Part shown: positions 46,767 to 56,450 of the stretch, piece after piece | Layout: each line of letters opens with the position of its first letter | How positions within the stretch are numbered: the stretch's first letter is position 1 | Source: an uncultured Ruminococcus sp. | GTDB taxonomy: Bacteria > Bacillota > Clostridia > Oscillospirales > Acutalibacteraceae | Assembly: GCA_902802985.1 (NCBI GenBank) | Contig: CADCOE010000024.1 | Location: 1-64,000 of the forward strand | Reading direction: 5' to 3' | DNA length: 64,000 bases | Notes under the pieces: model-generated | What the model saw: the letters and a program-made list of their open reading frames with translations, nothing else | Told to the model about the DNA's origin: nothing | Databases searched by the model: none | Program-made: the position numbers and the translations under genes

Positions 46767-47336
46767 ATGATTTTACTGATTGATAATTACGATAGTTTTT
46801 CATACAATCTTGTTCAGTTGGCAGGTTCCATCAATCCCGACATTAAGGTGATCCGCAATGATGAAATGACAGTGGAGGAAATAAGAACACTTCGACCAAC
46901 ACATATTATTCTTTCTCCGGGACCGTGTTATCCAAAGGATGCGGGGATATGTGAGGAGGTTGCCTTGACAATGCGTGGGGAAATGCCTATTTTAGGTGTT
47001 TGTTTGGGACATCAGGCGATTTGTGAAGCATATGGCGGAACAATCATACACGCCAAAAAATTAATGCACGGCAAACAAGATCGTATTATGATCGACAATA
47101 CATCCCCTCTTTTTCAAGGACTGAATACACAGCTGGATGCAGCCCGTTATCATTCCTTGATTGCTGAGCGGCAATCGCTTCCCGATTGTTTCCGTATCAT
47201 CGCTGAAGATAAAACAGGTGAAATAATGGGTGTAAAGCACAAGGAAAGCGAACTGTATGGATTGCAGTTTCATCCTGAGTCAATTATGACCCCGCAGGGC
47301 AAAAAAATAATGGAAAACTTTTTAAATATTCAATAA
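46767..47336 (+). CDS. trpG: Anthranilate synthase component II (glutamine amidotransferase)
   Basis: 189 residues. DNYDSFSYNLVQLAG opens the class-I amidotransferase domain; C79 in GVCLGHQAI is the nucleophile and His/Glu of LQFHPESIMT complete the triad; oxyanion loop SPGPCYPKDAG. It gives ammonia to TrpE. AAAGGAGGG is well placed. The short form without a fused TrpD is kept. Confidence 0.96.
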   Translation: MILLIDNYDSFSYNLVQLAGSINPDIKVIRNDEMTVEEIRTLRPTHIILSPGPCYPKDAGICEEVALTMRGEMPILGVCLGHQAICEAYGGTIIHAKKLMHGKQDRIMIDNTSPLFQGLNTQLDAARYHSLIAERQSLPDCFRIIAEDKTGEIMGVKHKESELYGLQFHPESIMTPQGKKIMENFLNIQ

Positions 47337-47358
47337 ATATCAGAAAGGAAAGTATATT

Positions 47359-48378
47359 ATGATGAAACAGGCTATTTCGGAATTGGTCGAAGGTAAGGAT
47401 CTTGGTTATGAAAAAACTAAGCAGGTTATGAATGAAATTATGGATGGAAAAGCAACAGATGCCCAGATTGCAGCATTCATAACAGCGTTTAGAATAAAAG
47501 GGGAAACCATAGAAGAAATTACAGCTTGTGCCGAAGTAATGAGGGCAAAGGGCATTAAGCTCAACAAAAATAATCTTGATGTTTTTGAAATTGTAGGTAC
47601 AGGCGGAGATAAGGCAGGAACATTTAATATTTCTACCACATCGGCATTTGTGATTGCAGGTGCAGGAATACCCGTGGCGAAACACGGAAACCGAAGCGTG
47701 TCAAGCAAGAGCGGAGCAGCAGATGTACTGGAAATGCTTGGAGCTAATATCAAATTGACCCCTGAACAGACAGAAAGTGTATTACAAAACACTAATATGT
47801 GCTTTATGTTTGCTCCGACCTATCACTCATCAATGCGTTTTGCTGCGCCCGCCAGACGTGAAACAGGCATACGTTCGGTATTTAACGTACTTGGACCGCT
47901 TACCAGTCCCGCTGCTGCCGAATATCAGTTAATGGGTGTCTATAGTGATGAGCTGGTTGAACCTCTTGCAAGGGTACTCCATAACTTGGGATTAAAGCGT
48001 GGTGCGGTTGTATGCGGTGCATCAAAACTGGACGAAATGACAATCACAGGCAGTAATCTGGTATGTGAGATTAATCACGGGGAATTTACAACCTATACTG
48101 TCAATGCTTCGGATTACGAATTAACATCGGCAATCGAACAGGATATTGTAGGCGGTACTCCCGAAGAAAATGCACAAATCACACTGGATATTCTCAGCGG
48201 ACAAAAAGGAGCCAAACGGGATATGGTCGTTTTAAATGCGGGTATGAGTTTGTATCTGGCAGGAGCAGCGAATACTATTAAAGACGGCATTCATCTGGCA
48301 CAGGAAACGATTGACAGTGGTAAAGCGAAGGCAAAATTGGATGAATTTGTTAAGGCGACACAGACATTTGCAGAATAA
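47359..48378 (+). CDS. trpD: Anthranilate phosphoribosyltransferase
   Basis: 339 residues. IVGTGGDKAGTFNISTTSAF holds the PRPP-binding GTGGD loop, KHGNRSVSSKSGAADVLE the second, and RETGIRSVFNVLGPLTSPA binds anthranilate. MM permits initiation at 47359 or 47362. It adds a phosphoribosyl group to anthranilate. Confidence 0.96.
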   Translation: MMKQAISELVEGKDLGYEKTKQVMNEIMDGKATDAQIAAFITAFRIKGETIEEITACAEVMRAKGIKLNKNNLDVFEIVGTGGDKAGTFNISTTSAFVIAGAGIPVAKHGNRSVSSKSGAADVLEMLGANIKLTPEQTESVLQNTNMCFMFAPTYHSSMRFAAPARRETGIRSVFNVLGPLTSPAAAEYQLMGVYSDELVEPLARVLHNLGLKRGAVVCGASKLDEMTITGSNLVCEINHGEFTTYTVNASDYELTSAIEQDIVGGTPEENAQITLDILSGQKGAKRDMVVLNAGMSLYLAGAANTIKDGIHLAQETIDSGKAKAKLDEFVKATQTFAE

Positions 48379-48405
48379 AATATGCGGGCGAAAGGAAGGG
48401 AAAAG

Positions 48406-49188
48406 ATGATACTTGACAAACTGGCACAGTCGGCAAAACTTCGTGCAGAAAATGATAAAAAAAGAATGCCCTCTGAAGAAATGAAGCAAATGGCACTTTC
48501 GCTCCCCAAAAAGAATTTTGAGTTTGAGAAGGCATTGGGTGGCAACGATATACGTTTTATCTGTGAAGTCAAAAAAGCATCTCCATCGAAAGGGCTGATT
48601 GCTTCCGACTTTCCTTACATACAGATCGCCAAGGATTACGAATTGGCGGGGGCGGCAGCTGTATCCGTACTGACTGAGCCGGAATATTTTCAAGGCAGTG
48701 ATCGATACTTGGAAGAGATCAGTCGGAATATTGCCATTCCGATTATCCGCAAGGATTTTACGGTGGATGAATATATGATTTATCAGGCACATACCATAGG
48801 AGCTTCGGCAGTACTTTTGATTGGTTCCCTACTTGACACGGCGACCATAAAGTCTTATATTAGAGTGTGTGACTCTTTGGGCTTGTCGGCACTTGTTGAA
48901 GCACACGATGAAACGGAAATCCGTTCGGCTCTCGATGCAGGAGCAAGGCTGATTGGGGTAAATAACAGAAATCTTAAAGATTTTACTGTTGATATTCATA
49001 ACTGTATACGTCTGAGAAAACTGGTACCGTCGGAAGTTACCTTTGTAGCCGAAAGCGGTATCAAAACCGCTGAAGATATTGACGTTCTTCGACAGGCTAA
49101 TGTCAATGCAGTATTGATCGGCGAAACGTTGATGCGTTCTCCCAACAAAAAAGCAATGTTGGCACAGCTGAAAGGTGGGACTGTATGA
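48406..49188 (+). CDS. trpC: Indole-3-glycerol-phosphate synthase
   Basis: 260 residues from ATG 48406 (AAGGAAGG upstream). FICEVKKASPSKGLI, VLTEPEYFQGSDRYLEEI, IIRKDFTVDEYMIYQA, INNRNLKDFTVD-type block and FVAESGIKTAEDIDVL are the usual barrel motifs. Its TGA overlaps the trpF start by four bases, so the two are translationally coupled. Confidence 0.96.
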   Translation: MILDKLAQSAKLRAENDKKRMPSEEMKQMALSLPKKNFEFEKALGGNDIRFICEVKKASPSKGLIASDFPYIQIAKDYELAGAAAVSVLTEPEYFQGSDRYLEEISRNIAIPIIRKDFTVDEYMIYQAHTIGASAVLLIGSLLDTATIKSYIRVCDSLGLSALVEAHDETEIRSALDAGARLIGVNNRNLKDFTVDIHNCIRLRKLVPSEVTFVAESGIKTAEDIDVLRQANVNAVLIGETLMRSPNKKAMLAQLKGGTV

Positions 49189-49796
49189 CAAAGATCAAAA
49201 TTTGTGGATTGACCCGTTATCAGGATATAGAAGCGGTGAATGAATGTCAGCCCGATTATATTGGCTTTCTGTTTGCTCCGGAACGCAGACGCACAGTTAC
49301 TGCTGAAACAGCAGGTACGCTGAAATCTTTTCTCGATAAAAATATAAAAGCCGTCGGTGTTTTCGTTAATAATGACATTGATTTTGTCATTCATTTAGCG
49401 CAAAAAGGGACGATTGACCTGATACAGCTGCACGGCGATGAAACGGAGGAGTATATCCATTTCCTGAAGCAGCATACAAATCTTCCGATTATCCGTGCAG
49501 TCAGGGCAAAGACAGCGGAAGATATTCTAAAAGCTGATACACTGCCTGTGGATTACCTGTTACTGGATACTTACGCTCCAAATGCATATGGCGGTACAGG
49601 AAAAACCTTTGATTGGTCGATGATTCCATCCATAAAAAAGCCGTTCTTTCTGGCAGGAGGACTGAGGATCGATAATATCGCCCAAGCCTGCCACAGCGAT
49701 GCTTATTGTCTTGATTTAAGCAGTGGAGCTGAAACGAACGGAGTAAAGGACAAAAAGAAAATAGAGGAATTGATTAGAATAGTGAGGAGTGAATGA
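49185..49796 (+). CDS. trpF: Phosphoribosylanthranilate isomerase
   Basis: 203 residues. [18 protein letters not shown] carries the catalytic Cys, [51 protein letters not shown] with the catalytic Asp, and [13 protein letters not shown] the phosphate site. It is overlapped by trpC upstream and nearly abuts trpB. Confidence 0.95.
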   Translation: MTKIKICGLTRYQDIEAVNECQPDYIGFLFAPERRRTVTAETAGTLKSFLDKNIKAVGVFVNNDIDFVIHLAQKGTIDLIQLHGDETEEYIHFLKQHTNLPIIRAVRAKTAEDILKADTLPVDYLLLDTYAPNAYGGTGKTFDWSMIPSIKKPFFLAGGLRIDNIAQACHSDAYCLDLSSGAETNGVKDKKKIEELIRIVRSE

Positions 49797-49797
49797 A

Positions 49798-50982
49798 ATG
49801 TCAAAAGGAAGATTTGGTATACACGGAGGTCAGTATATTCCAGAAACCTTGATGAATGCGGTCAGTGACCTTGAAAAGGCATATCGTTTTTATCAAAATG
49901 ACGATCAGTTCAATAAGGAATTAACAGCTCTTTTTAATGAATATACAGGCAGACCATCGCTGCTGTATTATGCAGAGAAAATGACAAAGGATCTGGGCGG
50001 AGCGAAAATTTATTTAAAACGAGAAGATTTGAACCATACAGGTTCTCATAAGATTAATAATGCTCTCGGTCAGGCACTGTTGGCAAAAAAAATGGGTAAA
50101 ACCAGACTCATTGCAGAAACGGGGGCAGGACAGCACGGAGTAGCAACTGCAACTGTAGCAGCACTGATGGGAATGGAATGTGAGATATTTATGGGAGAGG
50201 TGGACTGCGAAAGACAAGCTCTTAACGTCTACCGAATGGAATTGTTGGGAGCAAAGGTACATCCTGTTGCAAGCGGAACGAAAACGTTGAAGGATGCGGT
50301 GAATGAAACCTTTCGTGAGTGGGTTTCCAGAATAGATGATACACACTATGCTTTGGGTTCGGTAATGGGACCACACCCATTTCCGACGATTGTCAGAGAT
50401 TTTCAGTCAGTGATCAGCCGGGAAATCAAGGATCAAATTTTGGAAAAAGAAGGCAGATTACCCGATGCAGTATTAGCTTGTGTCGGCGGCGGCAGCAATG
50501 CGATTGGGGCATTCTATCACTTTATCGGAGAGGAAAATGTTCGTTTGATCGGCTGCGAAGCAGCAGGTCTTGGTGTTGATAATCCCCAAAATGCTGCTAC
50601 TATGGCCAACGGCAGACTGGGCATTTTTCACGGAATGAAATCTTATTTCTGTCAGGACGAATTTGGTCAGATTGCACCTGTATATTCCATTTCGGCAGGT
50701 TTGGATTATCCGGGCATCGGTCCCGAACACGCTGACTTGAAAGATACGGGGAGAGCAGAATATGTTCCCATTACGGATGAGGAAGCAGTGAAAGCGTTCG
50801 AGTATTTGTCACGAACAGAGGGTATTATCCCTGCTATTGAAAGTTCACATGCTGTTGCTTATGCACTTAAACTGGCACCTACTATGGCAACAAATCAAAT
50901 AATGGTAATTAATATCAGCGGCAGAGGCGATAAAGATGTGGCTGCGATTGCAAGATACAGGGGGGTAGATATTCATGACTAA
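49798..50982 (+). CDS. trpB: Tryptophan synthase beta chain
   Basis: 394 residues from ATG 49798; GAGGAG at 49784-49789 gives the best spacing. The PLP lysine is in [30 protein letters not shown] and [10 protein letters not shown] cradle the cofactor. It joins indole with serine. It overlaps trpA by eight bases. Confidence 0.97.
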   Translation: MSKGRFGIHGGQYIPETLMNAVSDLEKAYRFYQNDDQFNKELTALFNEYTGRPSLLYYAEKMTKDLGGAKIYLKREDLNHTGSHKINNALGQALLAKKMGKTRLIAETGAGQHGVATATVAALMGMECEIFMGEVDCERQALNVYRMELLGAKVHPVASGTKTLKDAVNETFREWVSRIDDTHYALGSVMGPHPFPTIVRDFQSVISREIKDQILEKEGRLPDAVLACVGGGSNAIGAFYHFIGEENVRLIGCEAAGLGVDNPQNAATMANGRLGIFHGMKSYFCQDEFGQIAPVYSISAGLDYPGIGPEHADLKDTGRAEYVPITDEEAVKAFEYLSRTEGIIPAIESSHAVAYALKLAPTMATNQIMVINISGRGDKDVAAIARYRGVDIHD

Positions 50983-51754
50983 ACTGGGAACAGCGTTTCA
51001 AAACAAAAAAGCATTTATTGCTTTTATTACAGCAGGCGACCCCGATCTGGATACAACCGAAAAACTGATATATGAAATGGTATCCAATGGGGTTGACTTA
51101 ATTGAAATCGGTATTCCTTTTTCTGATCCTATTGCAGAAGGTCCTGTTATTCAGGAAGCAGATATTCGGGCACTTGCCGGTGGTACAACAACAGAAAAGA
51201 TATTTGACTTAGTGGAGAGAGTACGTCCGAACATTGACATTCCACTGGTTTTTATGACCTACTGCAATGTAGTTTTCGGTTACGGCACCGAAAAATTTAT
51301 GGAAAAAAGCCATCAGATAGGAATTGACGGTCTTATCATTCCCGATGTGCCATATGAAGAAAAAGAAGAATTGCAGCCGTTTGCCAAAAAATATGGAATA
51401 GAATTGGTATCATTAGTAGCACCAACTTCCCACGATCGGATCAAGATGATAGCAAAAGAGGCAGAAGGTTTTTTATATATTGTTTCTTCTTTGGGCGTGA
51501 CGGGTGTACGTTCTGAAATTACGACAGATATTGGTGAAATTGTTGCTTTGTCCAAATCGGCTTCTCCTATTCCTTGTGCGGTTGGCTTTGGTATCTCCAC
51601 CCCTGAACAGGCGGCTCAAATGGCAAAACAGGCTGACGGTGTGATTGTTGGCAGTGCGATTGTAAAAATGGTGGCGAAATACGGTAAAGATAGTGTGAAG
51701 TATGTTGGGAATTTTGTAAGAGAAATGTCCTCGGCTGTTCATTCGGTATCGTAA
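50975..51754 (+). CDS. trpA: Tryptophan synthase alpha chain
   Basis: 259 residues. [35 protein letters not shown] with the catalytic Glu, [12 protein letters not shown] and [14 protein letters not shown] with the second acid, and [15 protein letters not shown] binding phosphate are intact. It cleaves indole-glycerol phosphate and channels indole to TrpB. Last gene of the operon. Confidence 0.97.
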   Translation: MTKLGTAFQNKKAFIAFITAGDPDLDTTEKLIYEMVSNGVDLIEIGIPFSDPIAEGPVIQEADIRALAGGTTTEKIFDLVERVRPNIDIPLVFMTYCNVVFGYGTEKFMEKSHQIGIDGLIIPDVPYEEKEELQPFAKKYGIELVSLVAPTSHDRIKMIAKEAEGFLYIVSSLGVTGVRSEITTDIGEIVALSKSASPIPCAVGFGISTPEQAAQMAKQADGVIVGSAIVKMVAKYGKDSVKYVGNFVREMSSAVHSVS

Positions 51755-51788
51755 AAGAGTAAGACGAACTGCTGCAAAATAAAAGACG

Positions 51789-51946
51789 GCTCTGTAATAA
51801 AAGTTGAGATAAAAAATAGAGCCTACAAAAAATAAAAAAGTAGAGCATATTTGCACCAAATCCGTTAAAATGGAATTGTCCGAAAACTCTGAACGGAGGT
51901 CGCTAATATGCTCTATACTCATTTTACTGAAGAACTTATAGAATAG
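51789..51946 (+). mobile_element. Decayed IS remnant (ISL3-like end and transposase start)
   Basis: GGCTCTGTAATAAAAGTTGAG at 51789 resembles the terminal repeat of ISL3-type elements. GGAGG and ATG 51908 open MLYTHFTEELIE then TAG, and HFTEELI is the usual ISL3 transposase N-terminus. Nothing else of the transposase survives. The rest of 51755-52071 holds one hairpin and no gene. Confidence 0.5.
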
Positions 51947-51976
51947 AAGTGCTATCTTTGCCCATTAGACTGAAAA

Positions 51977-52006
51977 ACAAGCGATAGCTCCTTAGCTATC
52001 GCTTGT
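51977..52006. terminator. Perfect 13-bp hairpin
   Basis: ACAAGCGATAGCT-CCTT-AGCTATCGCTTGT lies between convergent trpA and the SDR gene; T-rich DNA follows on both strands only weakly. It may end the trp message. Confidence 0.65.
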
Positions 52007-52071
52007 CATATCTTCCTCATCTTTTCGGGGTTATCCCAACGATTGAAAGAGAGCCATTGGGCGTAATTGAT

Positions 52072-52983
52072 TCAATGTTTTTTAAAATTTGCTTCAATAT
52101 ATTCAAAGTAAGCATTCTTTTTCATTACTTCATTCTGATGATCCCTGTAATATTCAAAATCTTCCCGGAGTCCTTCCTCAAGGGGAATTTCAGAAGGGAA
52201 GATTTCATATTGTTTTGTAACATCAAGATAATAAGTATAATCGTGGAAGGGAAAATAACTGCGTTGACTATGTGAAGCATCAACATAAATTTTCTCCAGT
52301 TCTGTTCCGACAATGCGATAGCATATTTCCACAAATTCATTGACATCGACAATCTTTTTGTTGCCGACATTTAGAATATGCTGCCCGGGTTTTTGGAGCA
52401 AAAGTGCGTCAATCAATTTGCACAGATCGGATACATGATAGAACTGAAGCGGCATTTTGCCGTCTTTGGGGAGATAGAAGGGTTGGTGCTGCATTGCACA
52501 GTCAAAGACAAAACCCTCACGATAAAGATTTTGGTATTTTCCGTAAAAATAGGGGGGACGCAGAATATAAGCATTCGGCACTCTTTCAAGAAGCAGTTGT
52601 TCTGCTGCAATTTTGTTTGTGCCATAAATACCCCATATCGAATTTGTACCTGTAGGATCTGTTTCCTGAAACGGCAGGGGTGTGGTTTCGGGATAGACCG
52701 CACTGGAACTGATGAATACAAAATCGCCGATTTCGCCCAGACCATCCAGAAGTTTCCGCATTTCATCAGCCGTATAGATGTTAACGGCGATCACAAGATC
52801 AAAGCTGTGATTTTTAAATTCTTTGCAAACCTCGTTTTTATCGCCCTGAATGAGCTGCGTGCCATTAACTTGCGGATGTGTGTTTCTGTTAAAAACAAAG
52901 ACTTCGTTGTCCCGTTGAGCAAAGTATTCAGCGAGATACTTGCTGACAAACACTGTTCCGCCTGTGATAAGAATTTTTTTCAT
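52072..52983 (-). CDS. NAD-dependent epimerase/dehydratase (extended SDR)
   Basis: 303 residues. ILITGGTVFVSKYLAEYFAQ is the NAD site, with GTVFVS in place of the usual GxGFIG; the active Y120 and K124 lie in YGTNKIAAEQ. FISSSAVYPETTPL is the serine strand. It is similar to sugar-nucleotide or mRNA-binding-type atypical SDRs in Firmicutes and chloroplasts. Substrate not inferable. No nucleotide-sugar genes adjoin it. Confidence 0.85.
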   Translation of the reverse strand: MKKILITGGTVFVSKYLAEYFAQRDNEVFVFNRNTHPQVNGTQLIQGDKNEVCKEFKNHSFDLVIAVNIYTADEMRKLLDGLGEIGDFVFISSSAVYPETTPLPFQETDPTGTNSIWGIYGTNKIAAEQLLLERVPNAYILRPPYFYGKYQNLYREGFVFDCAMQHQPFYLPKDGKMPLQFYHVSDLCKLIDALLLQKPGQHILNVGNKKIVDVNEFVEICYRIVGTELEKIYVDASHSQRSYFPFHDYTYYLDVTKQYEIFPSEIPLEEGLREDFEYYRDHQNEVMKKNAYFEYIEANFKKH

Positions 52984-53094
52984 AGCCTGACCATCTCCCG
53001 ATATTCAATTTTTGTCGACTGATACCGACAAGTACAGTATAACACTGACGTTTGAATAATGTCAAGGATGTGGGTGCAATGCGTTTGTTTTTGT

Positions 53095-54186
53095 TTATTT
53101 CCCCGCAAGAGCCTTCAATTCTTCCACTCTTTCAGGGGAAGCAGATGCCATTGTGTTATTGATAAAAATAACCTCATCGATTTCATTATCTTCCAGATAC
53201 TGTTTAAAATCAAAATTCATATCTCTGAAATCCATAATATGAGCTTCGCTGTAGGTGTAAGCAATGAAGGGAGCAAACGCATTACCATAGGACTCTTTGA
53301 CAACAGCAATTTTTTTGCCATTACCGTTTGCATTTTTAGTGACGATCAAGGGTTCATCACCGCCTAAAAATACTCCATAGGCATTCACTCCCTCTGCGTA
53401 AGTGTGCATTAAAAGGTGATCTTGGGGATTTTCTGCATTTTCGTCATAGCGCGTGGTGTCTATATCATCCTCCACCGTAAAGTATTCTACATAATCAGCT
53501 GTTAAAAGTGAATGATCATTAATATTATCGGCAAGACTGCCGTAGTAATCTTCGATTTTGTAGGACTGCATTTTTTCCATCGGAATAGCTTTCACTTTTG
53601 CAGCTTTACAAAAATCTGTATAAGCATAATAAGCCGCACGTCCTGTCCAATGATGATCTGTATTGAAATAAAGGTATTCATCTCTATGGTACATCAGTGT
53701 ATCATAAGTGCTGACTCCTGTCACGTCAGCGGAATATGACTGTAGAATGGTGTTGATATAATCCTTTTGGGAAGAAACACGATCTTTGAATTTATCTGGA
53801 AGAGTGATTCCACAGTGTGTGGGAACTAAAACATTATAAACTTTAATTTTTTCGCCGAGATGAGTTTTAATATCAGAAATCACTTGTGCGTAATCTTTCG
53901 CTAAAGATTCGCCTCCGCCAAATAATTCGTAAGCGATGCCGTTGTATACCAAAATTCCATTAATAGTTTGACCTTGGCTGTCGGGAGTGGGATCGGAAAG
54001 TGAAGGAATATCTTTCTGTTCTACGCTGTCCGTGTCTGCTTGTTTATCGACGGAAACAGACGATGTTTCGTTTTGATCGATTTGATTGTCTTGTACAGAA
54101 CCACTGTAGTCTGAACAGCCGGAAAAGCATATTGCGGTAGTTGCCATAAGAGCGGCGGCAGCCAGCCTGATCATTTGCTGTTTCAT
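53095..54186 (-). CDS. DHHW-family lipoprotein (SGNH-like)
   Basis: 363 residues. The signal ends with lipobox ICFSGC (Cys24), followed by a Gln/Ser/Asp-rich linker. YLYFNTDHHWTGRAAYYAYT gives the DHHW motif that names the family, and VVKESYGNAFAPFIAY and MDFRDMNFDFKQYLED complete the SGNH/AlgX-type fold seen in polysaccharide O-acetyltransfer proteins. It acts outside the membrane. No MBOAT acetyltransferase gene lies beside it, so the partner must be elsewhere. A start at MIRLAAA (residue 5) is equally possible. Confidence 0.85.
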   Translation of the reverse strand: MKQQMIRLAAAALMATTAICFSGCSDYSGSVQDNQIDQNETSSVSVDKQADTDSVEQKDIPSLSDPTPDSQGQTINGILVYNGIAYELFGGGESLAKDYAQVISDIKTHLGEKIKVYNVLVPTHCGITLPDKFKDRVSSQKDYINTILQSYSADVTGVSTYDTLMYHRDEYLYFNTDHHWTGRAAYYAYTDFCKAAKVKAIPMEKMQSYKIEDYYGSLADNINDHSLLTADYVEYFTVEDDIDTTRYDENAENPQDHLLMHTYAEGVNAYGVFLGGDEPLIVTKNANGNGKKIAVVKESYGNAFAPFIAYTYSEAHIMDFRDMNFDFKQYLEDNEIDEVIFINNTMASASPERVEELKALAGK

Positions 54187-54356
54187 TCAAATACCTCCGT
54201 ATATATGGGGTTGTAAAGTATCCAAATTATAGCATACAATCCTTGTTAATTCAATAAAGAAGGCTAAAAAACTGAAATAATCAAATCATCCTGCCCCTTC
54301 AAAAAATAAATCATTGGAATGATCAAAAAAAATTGCCATTATCACAAAATAATATA

Positions 54357-54385
54357 TTGAATATTCATCAAAAAAATGATATTAT
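54357..54385 (+). promoter_or_regulatory. recJ operon promoter
   Basis: TTGAAT (54357-54362) and TATTAT (54380-54385) with 17-bp spacing, 29 bp before recJ. The 54187-54356 stretch is AT-rich and otherwise empty. Confidence 0.6.
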
Positions 54386-54413
54386 ATTTTAATACAGAAA
54401 AGGCGGTGGGAAA

Positions 54414-56450
54414 ATGAAGAAATGGACCGTTTCTGAGTTGGATAAAAATAAGGTCCGTGAACTGGCAAAACGTTACGGAATTCCCATTTTTACTGCAATG
54501 CTGCTTACTATCAGAAACATAACAGAAAAAGAAGATATTGAGCAATTTTTTTCCTCACAAAATGAGTTGTCCGACCCATTTTTGATAAAAGATATGGATA
54601 AGGCGGTCCAACGAATTAAAAAAGCTGTTTTGTCATACGAAAAAATTTGCGTATACGGTGACTATGACTGCGATGGAGTAACCTCCACGGCAATTCTGTA
54701 TTCCTATCTGGACTCGGTATTTGCCAATGTAATGTACTACATTCCCGATCGTAATACCGAAGGATATGGAATGAACAAGGCGGCGGTGGATAAACTGAGT
54801 GCCGAAGGAGTTAAACTGATCATCACTGTAGATAACGGAATAGCGGCGATTGATGAGATCGACTATGCATCAAAATTGGGAATGGATGTTGTTATTACCG
54901 ATCACCATAAGCCGCAGGATATTCTTCCGAAAGCGATAGCTGTAGTGAACCCACACAGAATGGATGATGATTCACCCTTCGAGCATTTTTCGGGGGCGGG
55001 GCTTGCTCTGAAGTTAGCAATAGCCTTGGAGGGTGACAGCTTTTCCGTAATGGAAAATTATTCCGACCTTGCCGCACTGGGAACAGTAGCAGATCTGGTT
55101 CCCATTAACGGGGAAAACCGTGATATAGTAAAGGCAGGAATTTTCAATATAGAAAATACCGAACGAATAGGAATTGCCAAATTGATGGAACAAGCCGACA
55201 TTGCCAAGGTCAACGCAGGAACAATCGGTTTTCGGATAGCGCCAAGGATCAATGCGGCCGGAAGACTTGGCACACCATATGACGCACTTGATCTTTTTAT
55301 TACAGAAGATGAAGATGTGGCGAAAAAAAATGCCGATCTGCTTGGAAAACTCAATTCGGAACGCCAATCCATTGAAATGAATATTTATCGTGAAATTATT
55401 ATTCAGTTGGAGCAAACCCCACAGCTTACTTATGATCGGGTGATGGTATTATCATCGAAGGGCTGGAACGCAGGCGTTATAGGAATTGTTGCTTCAAGGG
55501 TGACAGAAAAATATGGAAAACCGTGTATTATCATTTCAGAAGATGGAGCAATAGGCAAGGCGTCAGGCAGAAGTATTTCCGGTTTTTCGATTGTAGATGC
55601 GGTATTTGCGTGTTCGGAGTATTTGGAAAAATTCGGCGGTCATCCAATGGCGGTCGGATTTAGTATTAAAACAGAAAATATTGACGTTTTCCGACAAGCT
55701 ATTAACGAATATGCCAATAAGTTGGATAAAATGCCGCTGGCAGCCATCAAAATTGATTGCAGTCTGAACCCCGAAACCATCACTACCGATATGATTTCTC
55801 AACTGCAGGCGTTTGAGCCGTTCGGTTATGGTAATCCTAAACCGACATTCGGACTCAACCGTATGCACCTTGATAAAATTATACCGCTTTCAGGTGGAAA
55901 ACACCTGAAGTTTGCCGTATCCAGAGGGGCGGCAAGGCTGAATATATTAAAGTTCTCCTGCACTCCTGATGAGTTTCCGTATCAAGAGGGGGATACCCTT
56001 GATTTTGCAGTGAGTATTGATATGAATGTATATCAGGGAAAAGAAAGTCTGTCTTTTACCGTAAAGGACATCAAAATTTCGGATTTTGATAACGAAACAC
56101 TTATGTATGGAATACAGGATTATGAAAAATATCAAAGCGGTTATCGGCCGAACCACTTTGATGAAAGCTTTTATCCGTCAAGAACCGAATTTGCAGCGGT
56201 ATATGTATATCTTCGCAAAAATCCCAAAGCGATGTATTCCCCCGATGCACTCCTTGCGAATATTCATTGTGCCACATTGAGTACATTCAAGCTTTTTGTG
56301 ATACTGGATATTATGAAGGAGCTTTACTTGATAGACTACAGCAGAGATGCTGATTGTCTGATAATAAAAATACGTGATGTGAATGGCAAAGTGGACCTGA
56401 ATGCATCACAAATTTACAGAAAATTAAAGGAGGATATAAAAAATGCCTGA
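54414..56450 (+). CDS. recJ: Single-stranded-DNA-specific exonuclease RecJ
   Basis: 678 residues. DHH phosphoesterase motifs: VYGDYDCDGVTSTAIL, ITVDNGIAAIDE, VITDHHKPQ, DLAALGTVADLVP, and the DHHA1 part with KGWNAGVIGIVASRV and SGRSISGFSIVDA. An OB-like C-terminal region follows and the last 120 residues diverge. It digests 5' single-stranded DNA in RecF-pathway repair. Overlaps relA by eight bases. Confidence 0.95.
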   Translation: MKKWTVSELDKNKVRELAKRYGIPIFTAMLLTIRNITEKEDIEQFFSSQNELSDPFLIKDMDKAVQRIKKAVLSYEKICVYGDYDCDGVTSTAILYSYLDSVFANVMYYIPDRNTEGYGMNKAAVDKLSAEGVKLIITVDNGIAAIDEIDYASKLGMDVVITDHHKPQDILPKAIAVVNPHRMDDDSPFEHFSGAGLALKLAIALEGDSFSVMENYSDLAALGTVADLVPINGENRDIVKAGIFNIENTERIGIAKLMEQADIAKVNAGTIGFRIAPRINAAGRLGTPYDALDLFITEDEDVAKKNADLLGKLNSERQSIEMNIYREIIIQLEQTPQLTYDRVMVLSSKGWNAGVIGIVASRVTEKYGKPCIIISEDGAIGKASGRSISGFSIVDAVFACSEYLEKFGGHPMAVGFSIKTENIDVFRQAINEYANKLDKMPLAAIKIDCSLNPETITTDMISQLQAFEPFGYGNPKPTFGLNRMHLDKIIPLSGGKHLKFAVSRGAARLNILKFSCTPDEFPYQEGDTLDFAVSIDMNVYQGKESLSFTVKDIKISDFDNETLMYGIQDYEKYQSGYRPNHFDESFYPSRTEFAAVYVYLRKNPKAMYSPDALLANIHCATLSTFKLFVILDIMKELYLIDYSRDADCLIIKIRDVNGKVDLNASQIYRKLKEDIKNA

